Shown here: piece after piece, positions 1 to 11,621 of the stretch
Position numbering within the stretch: the first letter of the stretch is position 1
Layout: each line of letters begins with the position of its first letter
Assembly: GCF_003865365.1 (NCBI RefSeq)
Contig: NZ_RQVR01000004.1
Location: 152,008 to 216,007, forward strand
DNA: 64,000 nt
From: Flavobacterium macacae
GTDB lineage: Bacteria > Bacteroidota > Bacteroidia > Flavobacteriales > Flavobacteriaceae
Direction of reading: 5' to 3'
The notes under the pieces: generated by a model
Seen by the model: only the letters and a program-made list of their open reading frames with translations
Database searches by the model: none
Told to the model about the DNA's origin: nothing
Position numbers and translations under genes: made by a program

Positions 1-1
1 A

Positions 2-598
2 TCGCAATTGGTTGCTAAAAAGAAATTTCCATTACATTTTTTTCTGATTACAGGATTTGGATTAATGTTATCTTTCAACTTTTGGATGTACTGCATTATT
101 TCACCAGGATTAAATCTAAATGATCTAATGATCCCTGTATTCTTGCAAGGTGCCTCTTCGGGAATGTTATTTGTACCCATTGCCACATTTATACTGTCAT
201 CTGTTCCAGTAAAAACAGGAATTTCTGGAAGCTTAATTGCCGGAAATATGCGTTTTTTTGCAACATTAAACTCTTTTGCAGGTTATTATACGTTGCAATT
301 ATTTTACAACCAGCATTATAAAGAACAATTCCTAAGCCATTTAACGCCGTATGATGTAACATATACCGAAAGAAACTCCAGTGCTATTCAAACGTATCTT
401 TCTAAAGGTTTTACTTCTCAAGAAGCAATTTCTTTAGCCAATTCGACCAATATGAAATCGGTCACCACACAAGCGCAATTGCTGACTTCCCAAACCATCT
501 TTTTAGGAGCAAGTTATGCTTTAATCGTGATCATTATAATAATTTTAAGTCATGTCTTTTACAGAAAATTTTATAAAAGAAAAAAAAGAGAAGCTTAA
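2..598 (+). CDS. MFS transporter, C-terminal part (cut by window edge)
   Basis: The reading frame is already open at the window edge, so only about the last 198 residues are seen. Long hydrophobic segments occur near the start (FLITGFGLMLSFNFW), around GASSGMLFVPIATFILSSV, and at the C-terminus (GASYALIVIIIIILSHVFY), followed by a lysine/arginine-rich tail. The pattern and the soluble loop before the last helix resemble the C-terminal half of 14-helix DHA2 (EmrB/QacA-like) drug/proton antiporters. The substrate cannot be inferred. A TTG at position 8 is an internal codon, not a credible start. The family call is by resemblance only. Confidence 0.6.
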   Translation, partial: SQLVAKKKFPLHFFLITGFGLMLSFNFWMYCIISPGLNLNDLMIPVFLQGASSGMLFVPIATFILSSVPVKTGISGSLIAGNMRFFATLNSFAGYYTLQLFYNQHYKEQFLSHLTPYDVTYTERNSSAIQTYLSKGFTSQEAISLANSTNMKSVTTQAQLLTSQTIFLGASYALIVIIIIILSHVFYRKFYKRKKREA

Positions 599-893
599 AA
601 CTAAGTAAGCTATTCCGTAGTATAAGCCCTCAATCTTCCATCAAAATCCTCAAAGGATTTCATCCACATCTACCGCGCGAAGTAACCTAAGCACGATTTC
701 TAAACCTGAGTACAATTACAATTAGGCCTATATTTAACAGAGATCGGGTTTCGAATATTATTTTGGAAAACAGAATAGTTAGAAGCAAACTTAAAAATGA
801 ACTAGATCAGTGTTGTTGCTGTCTTTAATCACTTGATTGCGAATAACGCTTTTTTTGCTAAGTGATGGTGTTTGTTTTTTTTTTGATAAATAA
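599..893. other. Intergenic stretch with no recognised gene
   Basis: About 295 bases lie between the transporter stop and the mnmA terminator. I see no credible open frame, tRNA-like fold or strong repeat. Confidence 0.5.
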
Positions 894-923
894 AAACCCC
901 GACAATTTTGTTTGCCGGGGTTT
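894..923 (-). terminator. Rho-independent terminator after mnmA
   Basis: AAACCCCG (894-901) pairs with CGGGGTTT (916-923). A/T-rich flanks on both sides suggest it could also act on the plus strand. It lies about 30 bases past the mnmA stop. Confidence 0.75.
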
Positions 924-952
924 GTTTTATTTCAAATATATAGCTACTGATT

Positions 953-2140
953 TTAAGCAATAACTCCTGAACCAATCAATTCTTCGCCTTGGTGCCAAGA
1001 AACGAATTGGCCTTCTGTAATTGCCGATTGCTGTTCTTCAAAAGACACATACATTCCGTTTTCAAATTGGTGCAGTGTCGCTTTTTGCAAAGGCTGGCGA
1101 TAGCGAATTCGCGCCATGACTTCCATTGTTTCTCCTGATTTTAATTGCAGGTCAGGACGAATCCAATGCACTTCTGATTTTTCAATAAACAATGCTTTTT
1201 TGAATAATCCAGGATGCTGGTCCCCTTGGCCTGTATAGATTATATTGCTTTCAACATCGGTCTCAATGATATAAAGTGGCTCTGCTGTGCCACCAACATT
1301 TAACCCTTTTCGCTGTCCTTTTGTAAAATAATGGGCGCCTTGGTGTTTACCGACAACTTTTCCCATTTCTGGAACATACGGAATTGCCGTTGCTTTAAAA
1401 GCTAATTCTTCTTCTAAGGACGCAAATTCTTTTTCTTCTTTATTGTAAATATCTTGATTCGAATTGATTTCGAAAATTAATCCTTCTTTTGGTTGCAATT
1501 TTTGCTGTAAAAATTCAGGCAGCCTTACTTTTCCGATAAAACATAAACCCTGTGAATCTTTCTTTTCAGCAGTAACCAACTCCATTTGAGAAGCGATTTC
1601 ACGAACTTCTGGCTTGGTCAATTCGCCAATGGGGAATAACGATTTTGCCAATTGTTCTTGTGAAAGCTGGCATAAAAAATAAGACTGGTCTTTGTTGCCG
1701 TCCACTCCTGCCAATAATTGGTACATCGGTTTTCCGTCGACATCAATTTCTCCTTTTCTGCAATAATGTCCCGTTGCCACGTAATCTGCTCCAAGACTCA
1801 AGGCAATCTTCATAAAAACGTCAAACTTAATTTCGCGGTTGCACAAAACATCAGGATTGGGCGTTCTTCCTTTTTCATATTCGCGGAACATATAGTCCAC
1901 TATTTTTTCTTGATATTGTTCGCTTAAATCAACCGTTTGAAATGGAATACCAAGTTTTTCTGCAACTAAAAGCGCATCATTACTGTCTTCCAACCACGGA
2001 CATTCATTGGAAATGGTTACCGAATCATCGTGCCAGTTTTTCATAAAAAGCCCGATAACCTCATAGCCTTGCTCCTTTAAAAGATAAGCAGCAACACTTG
2101 AATCAACACCTCCGGAAAGTCCAACAACGACACGTTTCAT
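953..2140 (-). CDS. mnmA: tRNA-specific 2-thiouridylase MnmA
   Basis: This cytoplasmic enzyme adds sulfur at position 2 of the wobble uridine in Lys, Glu and Gln tRNAs, using ATP and a persulfide relay. The 395 residues show the PP-loop SGGVDSS at 9-15. The two expected catalytic cysteines are present: C100 in [12 protein letters not shown] and C200 in DSQGLCFIG. The GHYCR region and the C-terminal beta-barrel region ([10 protein letters not shown] onward) are also there. Length is close to the family norm, given a small insertion around 225-250. The gene stands alone on the minus strand with a strong hairpin just past its stop. Confidence 0.96.
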   Translation of the reverse strand: MKRVVVGLSGGVDSSVAAYLLKEQGYEVIGLFMKNWHDDSVTISNECPWLEDSNDALLVAEKLGIPFQTVDLSEQYQEKIVDYMFREYEKGRTPNPDVLCNREIKFDVFMKIALSLGADYVATGHYCRKGEIDVDGKPMYQLLAGVDGNKDQSYFLCQLSQEQLAKSLFPIGELTKPEVREIASQMELVTAEKKDSQGLCFIGKVRLPEFLQQKLQPKEGLIFEINSNQDIYNKEEKEFASLEEELAFKATAIPYVPEMGKVVGKHQGAHYFTKGQRKGLNVGGTAEPLYIIETDVESNIIYTGQGDQHPGLFKKALFIEKSEVHWIRPDLQLKSGETMEVMARIRYRQPLQKATLHQFENGMYVSFEEQQSAITEGQFVSWHQGEELIGSGVIA

Positions 2141-2179
2141 TTTTTTTATTTTGCGATTCTAAGAATCTGTTTAATCGTG

Positions 2180-2187
2180 CAAAAGTA
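2180..2187 (-). promoter_or_regulatory. Candidate -7 box for mnmA
   Basis: The minus strand reads TACTTTTG, which fits the Bacteroidota -7 consensus TAnnTTTG, about 40 bases upstream of the mnmA ATG. No well-spaced -33 TTG was found, so this is a weak call. Confidence 0.3.
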
Positions 2188-2267
2188 CGCCAAAATAAAA
2201 GATATTTTTGCGGTTTGCATTTGAATATTTGATTTGAGTATTTGGGAAATTTATTATGGAAAAAATA

Positions 2268-3008
2268 TTAACCTCTTGGTTGATTTTTCGGCTGTTTTCT
2301 GGCGTCCTTATCTTTACTGTCAATTTTAAATTTTTCTTTTTTGGCTTTGTTTGGATTTTCTTCCTTGGTCAATTTTCCATTGGTGTAATATTTCCAGATG
2401 CCTGATTTTTTACCGTCTTTAAATTGCCCTTTGATTGTTTTTCCAGCACCATCGTTGTAAACTACCGGGCCTTCAAATTGGTCATTTTTATAAATGGCAT
2501 CCTCAAAAACATCTCCTTTTTCAGAATATTTTTTATAAACTCCGTTTTTGACGCCGTTAACGTACGTGGTTTCTTCAGCAATTTTTCCATTTTTGTAGAA
2601 TACTTTTTTAATGCCGTGTAATTTTCCCTTAGCATAATTTTCAGTAGCCATTATCTCTTTTGATTCGAAGTGGAAATATTTCCATTCGCCTTCATAAAGT
2701 TTGTTTACTTCTTTTCCTTCACTGACTTTATTGCCTTTCTGGTCAAAAAAAGTAGTATATGTACTTCCGTCTTTTGCAGAAAAATCTCTAGTCGCAATAA
2801 CTTTTACTTCTTTAGTGTCATCAAAGAATTTGAATGTTCCTGTTTCTTTTCCGTGGTCAAAAGTTCCTTCGTAACGCGGTCTTTTTGAGGCTTCGTAAGT
2901 TCCTTTCCAAAGTCCGTGTCGTTGGCCTTTCTCGTCCATTTTATTGATTTCTTGGGCGAATGTCTGTAAGGATAAAAATGCAAGTAATGTGAAGAGTATT
3001 GATTTCAT
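2268..3008 (-). CDS. Secreted MORN-repeat (YwqK-like) protein
   Basis: The 246 residues begin with a signal peptide (MKSILFTLLAFLSLQTFAQ). They continue with repeated MORN-type units such as GLWKGTYE, GEWKYFHFESKEI, GKLHGIKKVFYKNGKI, GVYKKYSEKG and GIWKYYTNGKL. The C-terminus is very basic. MORN/YwqK-type proteins are often annotated as antitoxin YwqK family, but no partner toxin is next to it and a toxin-antitoxin role is unproven. An envelope protein of unknown function is the safest call. Confidence 0.7.
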   Translation of the reverse strand: MKSILFTLLAFLSLQTFAQEINKMDEKGQRHGLWKGTYEASKRPRYEGTFDHGKETGTFKFFDDTKEVKVIATRDFSAKDGSTYTTFFDQKGNKVSEGKEVNKLYEGEWKYFHFESKEIMATENYAKGKLHGIKKVFYKNGKIAEETTYVNGVKNGVYKKYSEKGDVFEDAIYKNDQFEGPVVYNDGAGKTIKGQFKDGKKSGIWKYYTNGKLTKEENPNKAKKEKFKIDSKDKDARKQPKNQPRG

Positions 3009-3271
3009 GTTTTTATTAATGCAAGGATTGTACCGATTAATTTGTAATTGATTTTATAACTTAAAATAATGCATTTTATTGCAGGTTTATTCTGAAGTTT
3101 AAAAGGAAGCGAATGGTTTCTCACATAGCCCCGATTGCAGGGGAAATCCTTTTTTAGTGATTTTCTTCACAAAAAAAGAGTGTACCGGAAAACGGGAATT
3201 ACCTTTCCTGAAAATGCCACACCTTTCGCTTCAAATGAGATTGCCTCGTTTCTCGCAAAGACCGATTAAAA

Positions 3272-3299
3272 AAAAGCACCCGTTTTACAGAGTGCTTTT
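3272..3299 (-). terminator. Terminator after yidC
   Basis: AAAAGCAC (3272-3279) pairs with GTGCTTTT (3292-3299). On the minus strand the stem is followed by a T-run. It lies 5 bases beyond the yidC stop and ends the pyrG-yidC unit. Confidence 0.75.
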
Positions 3300-3303
3300 G
3301 GTT

Positions 3304-5226
3304 TTATCTTTTTCTATTTGCTTTCTTTTCTTCGATAGATTTTTTATTTTGCTTTTGTTGCTCTTGGGCTTGTTCCATCATGTCTGCCATTTTTTGTTGG
3401 AACTTGCTTTTTGGCTTGTCTTTCGTTTTGTTCTCTTGAATTCTTGCGTGAATTTTTTCGTCGCTGATGATGTAGTTTTTGATCACTAACATAATTCCGA
3501 TCGTAATGGTATTCGACACAAAATAGTATAATGAAAGTCCTGAAGCGTTATTATTGAAGAAAATCATCATCATCAAGGGCGAAATGTAAATCATGATTTT
3601 CATGATTTTGCCCATATCTGGCATTCCTTCTTGTTGTGGCGCTGACATCTGCTGGTCACCTGTTGTCATTTTCATGTAAAAGAAAATGGCGATCGCTGCC
3701 AAAATTGGGAACAGACTCACGTGGTTTCCGTAGAAAGAGGAGATCACCGGAATGTGTTGTTTCCAAGAAAGAACGGCGTCAAATGAGGACAAATCTTCTG
3801 CCCAAAGGAAGTTTTTCTGTCTTAACTCAATTGCCGAAGGGAAAAACTGAAACAAGGCGTAGAAAACTGGAATTTGCATCAAAGCTGGAAGACAACCAGC
3901 CATTGGGTTTACACCCGCTTTGCCGTAAAGCTTCATTGTTTCTTGTTGTTTCTTCATCGGATCTTTCTTGAATTTTTCATTCAATTCATTGATTTCCGGA
4001 CGAAGCACTTTCATTTTTGCTTGTGACAAATATGACTTGTAAGTGATTGGCGACATGACCAAACGTACTAAAATTGTGAAAACGATAATGGCAATACCGT
4101 GTGCCATAAACTGGCTCAAGAATACATAAACCGGAATGAAAATCCAACGGTTGATCCATCCGAAAATTCCCCAACCTAATGGAATTACTTCGTCAAGATT
4201 TTTCTCATATCCGTTTAAGATTTTATAATCTGCCGGACCGTAGTACCAGTTCATGTTGTAATTCACTTCGCCACCTTTAAAGGCCAATGGCAAAATCGCT
4301 TTGTACGATTTTGTAAAAATGGTATCTTTTTCAATATCGTGAACTAAATTTTCAGATTTTAATTCAGCCGTTTTAAACGGTGTGTCAGTCAAAAGAATTG
4401 AAGTGAAAAAGTGCTGTTTGAATGCTACATACGTTACGTCTTTTGCTTCTTTGCTTTCTGAAGACTGTCCGAGATAATTATCTTTTCCATCTTCATATTC
4501 ATACACCAATTCTGTATAACGATTTTCGTAAGAAACACTTTTTTCATTACGGAACGTTTTCATATTCCACTCTAAAGGAAGCGGGTTTGAAGTCTGTAAC
4601 ACCTTGCTCAAGCCTTGCGTTCTCACAGAGAAGTCAAGCATGTATTCGCGTGGTTTTAATACATAACGGTATTCTAAAAATTGCTCTGGGCCTGCTTTCA
4701 AACGCATTGTCACCACTTGGTTTTCACCTTCTTTGGCAACTGTAGGTTCAAAATAAAGATCTTTTGTATTCAGCACAAGATTTCCTTGTGTTTTCAACTC
4801 GATATTTAAGTTGGCATTGTTCTCCTTGATTATTTTAACTAAATTTCCAGAACCTTTTTTAATCGATTCGAAATTTTTCATTTCAGCATCAATAATGTAA
4901 CCTCCTTTGTTTGAAAACGTCAATTTTACCAAATCGTTTTCTATAGTGCTGGTTGCTTCTTTTGCTGATGGAAGTGTCGCACCATAGGCAAAACTGCCTA
5001 ATGTTGCTTTCAATTTTTCATTCTGTAGTGCATTATCAGCAATAGTATCAGTAATTACAGGCTGTTCAATAACAGGATTTTGGTTTACCAATTTTTCTGA
5101 CTGCTCTTTTTTGTCTTTGCTTTGAATTTCTCCAGATGGCTTGTTCACGAACATGATGCCCAGCAAGATTAAAAAAATCAATGCAAAGCCAATAATCGAG
5201 TTACGGTCAAACTTTTTTTCTTCCAT
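3304..5226 (-). CDS. yidC: Membrane protein insertase YidC
   Basis: This inner-membrane insertase integrates and folds membrane proteins with or without SecYEG. The 640 residues start with a transmembrane segment (IIGFALIFLILLGIMFV). A large periplasmic domain follows (about 60-350), then the conserved 60-kDa inner-membrane domain with helices such as VFLSQFMAHGIAIIVFTILV. The cytoplasmic loop contains LRPEINELNEKFKKDP, and a hydrophobic region follows CLPALMQIPVFYALFQFF. The tail is basic and rich in Gln and Lys, typical of ribosome-contacting YidC tails in this phylum. It lies 72 bases downstream of pyrG and is probably co-transcribed with it. Confidence 0.96.
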   Translation of the reverse strand: MEEKKFDRNSIIGFALIFLILLGIMFVNKPSGEIQSKDKKEQSEKLVNQNPVIEQPVITDTIADNALQNEKLKATLGSFAYGATLPSAKEATSTIENDLVKLTFSNKGGYIIDAEMKNFESIKKGSGNLVKIIKENNANLNIELKTQGNLVLNTKDLYFEPTVAKEGENQVVTMRLKAGPEQFLEYRYVLKPREYMLDFSVRTQGLSKVLQTSNPLPLEWNMKTFRNEKSVSYENRYTELVYEYEDGKDNYLGQSSESKEAKDVTYVAFKQHFFTSILLTDTPFKTAELKSENLVHDIEKDTIFTKSYKAILPLAFKGGEVNYNMNWYYGPADYKILNGYEKNLDEVIPLGWGIFGWINRWIFIPVYVFLSQFMAHGIAIIVFTILVRLVMSPITYKSYLSQAKMKVLRPEINELNEKFKKDPMKKQQETMKLYGKAGVNPMAGCLPALMQIPVFYALFQFFPSAIELRQKNFLWAEDLSSFDAVLSWKQHIPVISSFYGNHVSLFPILAAIAIFFYMKMTTGDQQMSAPQQEGMPDMGKIMKIMIYISPLMMMIFFNNNASGLSLYYFVSNTITIGIMLVIKNYIISDEKIHARIQENKTKDKPKSKFQQKMADMMEQAQEQQKQNKKSIEEKKANRKR

Positions 5227-5298
5227 TTTATTCTAAAATAATTAATTTAAATACGCCTAAATCGCGTTGTGCTCGTTCTTGAAGAATTTCTCCAAATA

Positions 5299-6972
<1,674 letters not shown>

Positions 6973-6979
6973 TCAATAA

Positions 6980-7012
6980 GATAATTAGCGAATTAGATAA
7001 TTAGATAATTAG
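6980..7012. repeat. Short AT-rich repeat, ATAATTAG units
   Basis: Three ATAATTAG-like units, separated by GCGAATTAG-type spacers, lie between pyrG and the next gene. The stretch looks like simple low-complexity intergenic DNA. Confidence 0.4.
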
Positions 7013-7100
7013 TGAAATCGGTAATTTGGCGCTCTTTTAAAACCAGCAAATTTAGGCTCCCCATTCGCATTTTCTAATCATCCAATTGCAAATCTTCTAA

Positions 7101-7334
7101 TTAAATAGGCTTCGGATATTGTTTTTTGATATTTTTGATCAGCTCTTCCAATCCGTTTAATTTTAGTTCGTACACCAATTGAAGCTGTAATCCTAATTCC
7201 CCTTTCGGGAAACCTTTGTTGCTGTACCAAACCACATAATATTCGGGTAAGTCAATCAGGTGCCAGCCTTGGTATTTGCCGAAAGGCATTTTTGTGTGCG
7301 CGAGTTTGATGAGCTGTTTTTTATGGTCGTCCAT
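7101..7334 (-). CDS. DUF3820 family small protein
   Basis: This is a 77-residue protein when started at the ATG at 7334 (MDDHKKQLIKLAHTKMPFG). An upstream TTG would add eight residues but is less likely. The signature MPFGKYQGWHLIDLPEYYVVWY, with G and P turns and a C-terminal helical part, resembles the DUF3820 family, whose function is not established. It is a single gene between the OsmC-like operon terminator and pyrG. The protein is cytoplasmic, with no signal peptide. Confidence 0.7.
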   Translation of the reverse strand: MDDHKKQLIKLAHTKMPFGKYQGWHLIDLPEYYVVWYSNKGFPKGELGLQLQLVYELKLNGLEELIKNIKKQYPKPI

Positions 7335-7364
7335 GGAAGAATTTAGAAAATGGGGCAATTAGAA

Positions 7365-7415
7365 AATCAGATACGGTTGCATTCACACAATTTCTGATTG
7401 CAACCGTATCTGATT
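7365..7415 (-). terminator. Strong terminator after the osmC-like gene
   Basis: A perfect 17-base inverted repeat has arms at 7365-7381 and 7399-7415, with the core ATACGGTTGCA. It ends just past the osmC-like stop, and the minus-strand 3' flank is T-rich. Confidence 0.75.
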
Positions 7416-7419
7416 AATT

Positions 7420-7821
7420 TTATTTCCAGTTAAATGTTATTGCCTTTTCAATATCTGGATGCAAACTCAAATAAACCGGACACGTATTTGCAGTCCTTTC
7501 TAAAATAGTTTTTGTTTTTTCATCGACAGCTGCTGCCATTTCAAAAGCCACCTCTATTTTAGAAATCCTTCTTGGTTCAGCCTGCATGTGCTTGGTCACG
7601 GCAGCTGTTGAACCAGTCAAATCTACGTTTAAATCTCTGGCTTTAATACCCATCACGGTCATCATGCAGCTTGCCAAACCATTGGCAACAGTATCTGTTG
7701 GAGAAAACGCTTCGCCCTTGCCGTTATTATCTGTTGGCGCATCAGAAATTATTTCTGAACCCGACTGAATATGAATGGAAGAGGTCCTTAAATGCCCTAA
7801 ATATGTTACTTTTGATGTCAT
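7420..7821 (-). CDS. OsmC-like family protein
   Basis: OsmC/Ohr-type proteins reduce organic hydroperoxides through two cysteines. The 133 residues fit the OsmC fold in length. They carry candidate reactive cysteines in NGLASCMMTVMGIKA and in TANTCPVYLSLHPDIEKAI. Whether this is a true peroxidase or the broader OsmC group (YhfA-like) cannot be told. Its ATG overlaps the stop of the upstream LysM gene as TAATG, which points to translational coupling. Confidence 0.88.
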   Translation of the reverse strand: MTSKVTYLGHLRTSSIHIQSGSEIISDAPTDNNGKGEAFSPTDTVANGLASCMMTVMGIKARDLNVDLTGSTAAVTKHMQAEPRRISKIEVAFEMAAAVDEKTKTILERTANTCPVYLSLHPDIEKAITFNWK

Positions 7822-9839
7822 TATTTTGCTTCTTTTACAGACAAGCTTTCATCATAATAAAGAATGTAAACACCTCTATTTGAATAACCGCCTGCTGGAT
7901 TTTTAGTGTAATTAAATTTATTTTCAACCTGCTCTGTCGCATTGTCAAAAATCGTTTCTTCAAAACTCTTCTCTTGCGACAGACGAAGCATGGCATCAAA
8001 AGTGACGTCAAAACCTCTTGTGGCATATTGGTTCGGGAAGATATTGTTTTTCTTTTTATAAACTTTTGAAAATATTGCCGCCTCCGGAGTTTCATTTTCG
8101 CGCGTCACAGAAGCATAAAGCAAGTTTAATTTCGCCAAATTGCTGATTGAAATTTCATCAGATTCCAGCTTGTCGTTTGGCTCTAAAATCACCAATTGAA
8201 CTTGGTAAGACGCTTTTGCGGAAACCAGAGCCGTGATGATGTTTTTGATCATAAACGTGTTTTCTGTTTCCATGATCACATAATTCATTCGGTCTTTTGC
8301 CAGCAAACCTTTCATACTTTCCACCGTGTAATCCGCCATTTTCACATTTGGATGGTTGCTTGAAATGTATTTTTTGATCGACCCCTTTTTCGGATCTACA
8401 ATCGCAATTAGATTGGCGTTTTTTTGGTTCAAGTAATCAAACATCGCTCCTTTCAGCGTCTCTGAAGTCGGCATGGTTTGGTATAAATTACTATACACCA
8501 TGCTGTTATCTTTTGACAATGGAGAAATTACCGGAATATTTCTTTGATTTAAAAACTGTGCAGTTTTTTCAGCGTGCGATTGGTAAAATGGACCAACAAC
8601 CACGTCTGCTTTTGACAAATTAGATTCCACGAAAGCACTTGAAATTGCCGAAGAAGCCTTATTTTCTTGCGAATCAAAGATTTTTACATCGATGTTTAAT
8701 CCTAACGTCTTGGCAGAATCGATCGCCACCAAAGCACCTGAATAAAAATCAAGCGTCATGTTCAGGAAATTATCTTTTTTCAGACGCGTCTGAATATTTG
8801 AAGTCGTATCGTTTGTAATTTTTGAAACATTAAAAGGCAAAAGCAAAACCAATTCTTTTCTGTCTTTCTTAGAAATTGATTTTGTCAAATCTGTAAAATT
8901 TTTATCTGAAGAAGAAGCAATCGCCACTGTTTTAGGCACTTTTAACGTCATTCCTTCTCGAACTCCTGTTTCTAACTCAGGATTTAAAGCCACTAATCCG
9001 TTTTGGCTCAAGCCAAATTGTCTCGAAAGACTATACAACGTTTCTTTCGGTTTTACTAAATAGGTCGTGTAATCTCCGTTTGGCGTTTCTTGCTTCGGAG
9101 TTTCTTTTGCCGTTTCTTGTTTTTGAACAGGATCTGCTTTTGCGGTACTTGATTTGATGACCAGTTTTTGTCCAATCTTTAAGCTGTCTGTTTTAATCGA
9201 AGGATTTGTTTTTTCCAATTCTTCAATAGAAATTCCGTATCTTTTTGAAATAGAATACTTTGTATCTTTTGGAACCACTTCATAAACTAAGTTTGTTTCC
9301 GCCGTTTTTACTTCCGCTTTGTCTTCTTTTTTAGCTTCCTTTTCTGCTTTCTTCTCTTCTCTTTCGGCTTTTCGTTCTTCTTTTTTAGTCACTTCTTTTG
9401 GAGCTTCCACTTTTCCATTTTTAGATCCAGGAATTACTAAAGTCTGTCCGATTTTCAAACCAACTTCTTTTATTTCGGGATTTGCATTCTCTAAATCAGC
9501 AAGCGTGATTCCGTATTGTTTTGCCAAACCATAAGGCGTTTCTTTGGGCAGAACAACATGAGATTTCGTCTCTCTTGTCGCTACAACAGTTGATTTTGTT
9601 TCCTTATTTGGAATTTTGACTATCTTATTTTTTGAAGGAATCAATAAAACAGTTTTCTCCTTTACGCCATTTCTGGCATCCGGATTTAAAGTATAAATAT
9701 CTAACGGAGTTACATTGTATTTCTGAGCGATTTGAGTAATCGTCTCTCCTTTAGCCACGATGTGCTTGACATTTTCTTGGGCTTGGCCCGAAAAAGAAAT
9801 TAGAAATACGGATAAAAATACAATAAAATACTGCTTCAT
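7821..9839 (-). CDS. LysM-repeat protein with type 1 periplasmic-binding-like domain
   Basis: The 672 residues start with a signal peptide ending near SGQAQ. Four LysM modules follow, at roughly 25-70, 90-137, 185-228 and 258-302 (for example HIVAKGETITQIAQKYNV). A charged Lys/Glu linker lies between modules two and three. The C-terminal half from about 330 (ELVLLLPFNV, DFYSGALVAIDSAKTLGLNI, VVGPFYQSH) resembles a type 1 periplasmic ligand-binding domain. This suggests a periplasmic, peptidoglycan-anchored sensor or scaffold, though the ligand is unknown. Its stop overlaps the downstream osmC-like start. Confidence 0.82.
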   Translation of the reverse strand: MKQYFIVFLSVFLISFSGQAQENVKHIVAKGETITQIAQKYNVTPLDIYTLNPDARNGVKEKTVLLIPSKNKIVKIPNKETKSTVVATRETKSHVVLPKETPYGLAKQYGITLADLENANPEIKEVGLKIGQTLVIPGSKNGKVEAPKEVTKKEERKAEREEKKAEKEAKKEDKAEVKTAETNLVYEVVPKDTKYSISKRYGISIEELEKTNPSIKTDSLKIGQKLVIKSSTAKADPVQKQETAKETPKQETPNGDYTTYLVKPKETLYSLSRQFGLSQNGLVALNPELETGVREGMTLKVPKTVAIASSSDKNFTDLTKSISKKDRKELVLLLPFNVSKITNDTTSNIQTRLKKDNFLNMTLDFYSGALVAIDSAKTLGLNIDVKIFDSQENKASSAISSAFVESNLSKADVVVGPFYQSHAEKTAQFLNQRNIPVISPLSKDNSMVYSNLYQTMPTSETLKGAMFDYLNQKNANLIAIVDPKKGSIKKYISSNHPNVKMADYTVESMKGLLAKDRMNYVIMETENTFMIKNIITALVSAKASYQVQLVILEPNDKLESDEISISNLAKLNLLYASVTRENETPEAAIFSKVYKKKNNIFPNQYATRGFDVTFDAMLRLSQEKSFEETIFDNATEQVENKFNYTKNPAGGYSNRGVYILYYDESLSVKEAK

Positions 9840-9881
9840 TTTGTGTTTATTTTAAAAGCTATCAAGCTTTATATTAAGCTA

Positions 9882-9918
9882 TTAAGTCGTTACTAATTTA
9901 CAAAAAGCAACGACTTAA
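9882..9918 (-). terminator. Possible terminator after guaA
   Basis: TTAAGTCGTT (9882-9891) pairs with AACGACTTAA (9909-9918), 26 bases beyond the guaA stop. There is no clear T-run on the minus strand, so it may only be an RNA hairpin. Confidence 0.4.
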
Positions 9919-9943
9919 TTATTATAATCTATTCAATTTAAAT

Positions 9944-11473
9944 TTATTCCCACTCAATAGTTGCAGGCGGTTTTGAGCTGATGTCGTATACAACTCTATT
10001 TACACCTTTCACTTTATTGATAATTTCGTTTGAAATCAGCATTAAAAATTCATACGGAAGGTGAACCCAATCCGCGGTCATTCCGTCTGTTGATTCCACG
10101 GCTCTCAAGGCAACGACTTTTTCATACGTTCTCTCGTCACCCATCACACCAACGCTGTTTACCGGAAGCAAGATTGCTCCTGCTTGCCAAACTTTGTCAT
10201 ATAAACCGTGCGTTTTCAAACCTTCAATAAAAATATAATCTACTTCTTGAAGAATTCTCACTTTCTCAGGCGTAATATCACCCAAAATTCTGATTGACAA
10301 TCCTGGTCCTGGGAACGGGTGTCTTCCTAATAATGCTGGCGAAATTCCCAAAGTTGCCCCGACTCTTCTTACTTCGTCTTTGAAAAGCATACGCAAAGGT
10401 TCCACAATTTTCAGTTTCATAAAATCAGGCAATCCACCCACATTGTGATGTGATTTGATGGTGGCCGAAGGTCCTTTTACAGAAACGGATTCGATAACGT
10501 CTGGATAAATTGTGCCTTGTGCCAAGAATTTCACGCCTTCTAAAAGATGTGATTCTGAATCAAAAACTTCGATAAAAACGCGACCGATTGTTTTTCTTTT
10601 TGTTTCTGGATCACTAATTCCTGCAAGCTCATCCAAAAAACGTGCCGAAGCATCAACGCCTTTTACATTTAAGCCCATTCCTTTATATTGTTCCAAAACG
10701 CTGTCAAATTCATTCTTGCGAAGCAATCCGTTGTTTACAAAAATACAGTACAGGTTTTTACCAATGGCTTTGTGCAATAAAACGGCCGCAACCGTTGAAT
10801 CAACACCGCCAGAAAGCCCAAGAACCACTTTGTCGTTCCCTATTTTTTCTTGCATTTCTGCTACAATTTCTTCCACGAAAGCATTCGGAGTAAAATTTTG
10901 GGGAACTTCAGCAATTTTCACCAAGAAATTCTCTAAAATCTGTTTTCCGTCAGTAGAGTGATATACTTCTGGATGAAATTGGATAGCATATGTAGTTTCA
11001 CCATCAATTCGATACGCTGCGTTTTCCACATCTTTGGTACTTGCCAAACGCACGCCGTTTGTTGGCAATGATTTGATCGTATCGCTGTGGCTCATCCACA
11101 CTTGGCTGTTTAAATTCACGCCATCAAAAAATGCTTCTTCTCCTTTAATGAATGAAAGATTCGCACGCCCATACTCGCGGATGTTTGACGGAGCGACTTC
11201 GCCACCGGCAAAATGTGCCAAATATTGGGCTCCATAACACACGGCAAGCATCGGCATTTTGCCTCTAATTTGAGACAAATCAGGATGTGGCGCATCTTCA
11301 GCTCTTACTGAAAAAGGACTTCCAGATAAAATTACGGCTTTATAACTTGATAAATCACTCGGAAAATGATTGTAAGGGAAAATTTCGCAGAAGATATTTA
11401 ATTCGCGAACCCTTCTCGCAATCAGTTGTGTGTATTGCGATCCGAAATCTAAGATTAGTACGTTGTGTTGCAT
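9944..11473 (-). CDS. guaA: GMP synthase (glutamine-hydrolysing)
   Basis: It converts XMP to GMP with ATP and glutamine. From the ATG at 11473 the protein is 509 residues, starting [18 protein letters not shown]. The amidotransferase triad is visible as C79 (LAVCYGAQ) with H167 and E169 (QFHPEV). The PP-loop SGGVDST is at 221-227, followed by the dimerization domain ending in KPPATIEWE. An in-frame TTG six bases upstream (11479) is rejected as a start. A TATTTTTG box ends three bases before the ATG (minus strand, 11484-11477), which could give a nearly leaderless mRNA. Confidence 0.97.
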   Translation of the reverse strand: MQHNVLILDFGSQYTQLIARRVRELNIFCEIFPYNHFPSDLSSYKAVILSGSPFSVRAEDAPHPDLSQIRGKMPMLAVCYGAQYLAHFAGGEVAPSNIREYGRANLSFIKGEEAFFDGVNLNSQVWMSHSDTIKSLPTNGVRLASTKDVENAAYRIDGETTYAIQFHPEVYHSTDGKQILENFLVKIAEVPQNFTPNAFVEEIVAEMQEKIGNDKVVLGLSGGVDSTVAAVLLHKAIGKNLYCIFVNNGLLRKNEFDSVLEQYKGMGLNVKGVDASARFLDELAGISDPETKRKTIGRVFIEVFDSESHLLEGVKFLAQGTIYPDVIESVSVKGPSATIKSHHNVGGLPDFMKLKIVEPLRMLFKDEVRRVGATLGISPALLGRHPFPGPGLSIRILGDITPEKVRILQEVDYIFIEGLKTHGLYDKVWQAGAILLPVNSVGVMGDERTYEKVVALRAVESTDGMTADWVHLPYEFLMLISNEIINKVKGVNRVVYDISSKPPATIEWE

Positions 11474-11621
11474 GCGCAAAAATAGTCATATTATTTAGAA
11501 TTGAAAATGGGATATTAGAAATTTTACATAAAAATTCGCAACTCTTTTAACAGAAGCATTTTTCATAAAATCTGCAAGAATAAATCGATTTTCAGTAAGT
11601 TTGTTTTTTAAACTAGAAGAA

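Noticed and set aside
2268..3008. YwqK-type antitoxin as part of a toxin-antitoxin pair
   Set aside because: No toxin-like neighbour and a clear signal peptide; MORN-type envelope protein is safer.
3157..3971. Plus-strand frames within the yidC region
   Set aside because: They run opposite to a well-conserved gene and encode low-complexity or unlikely protein.
11477..11484. TATTTTTG box giving a leaderless guaA
   Set aside because: The box ends three bases before the ATG and no -33 element is visible; too weak for a feature.
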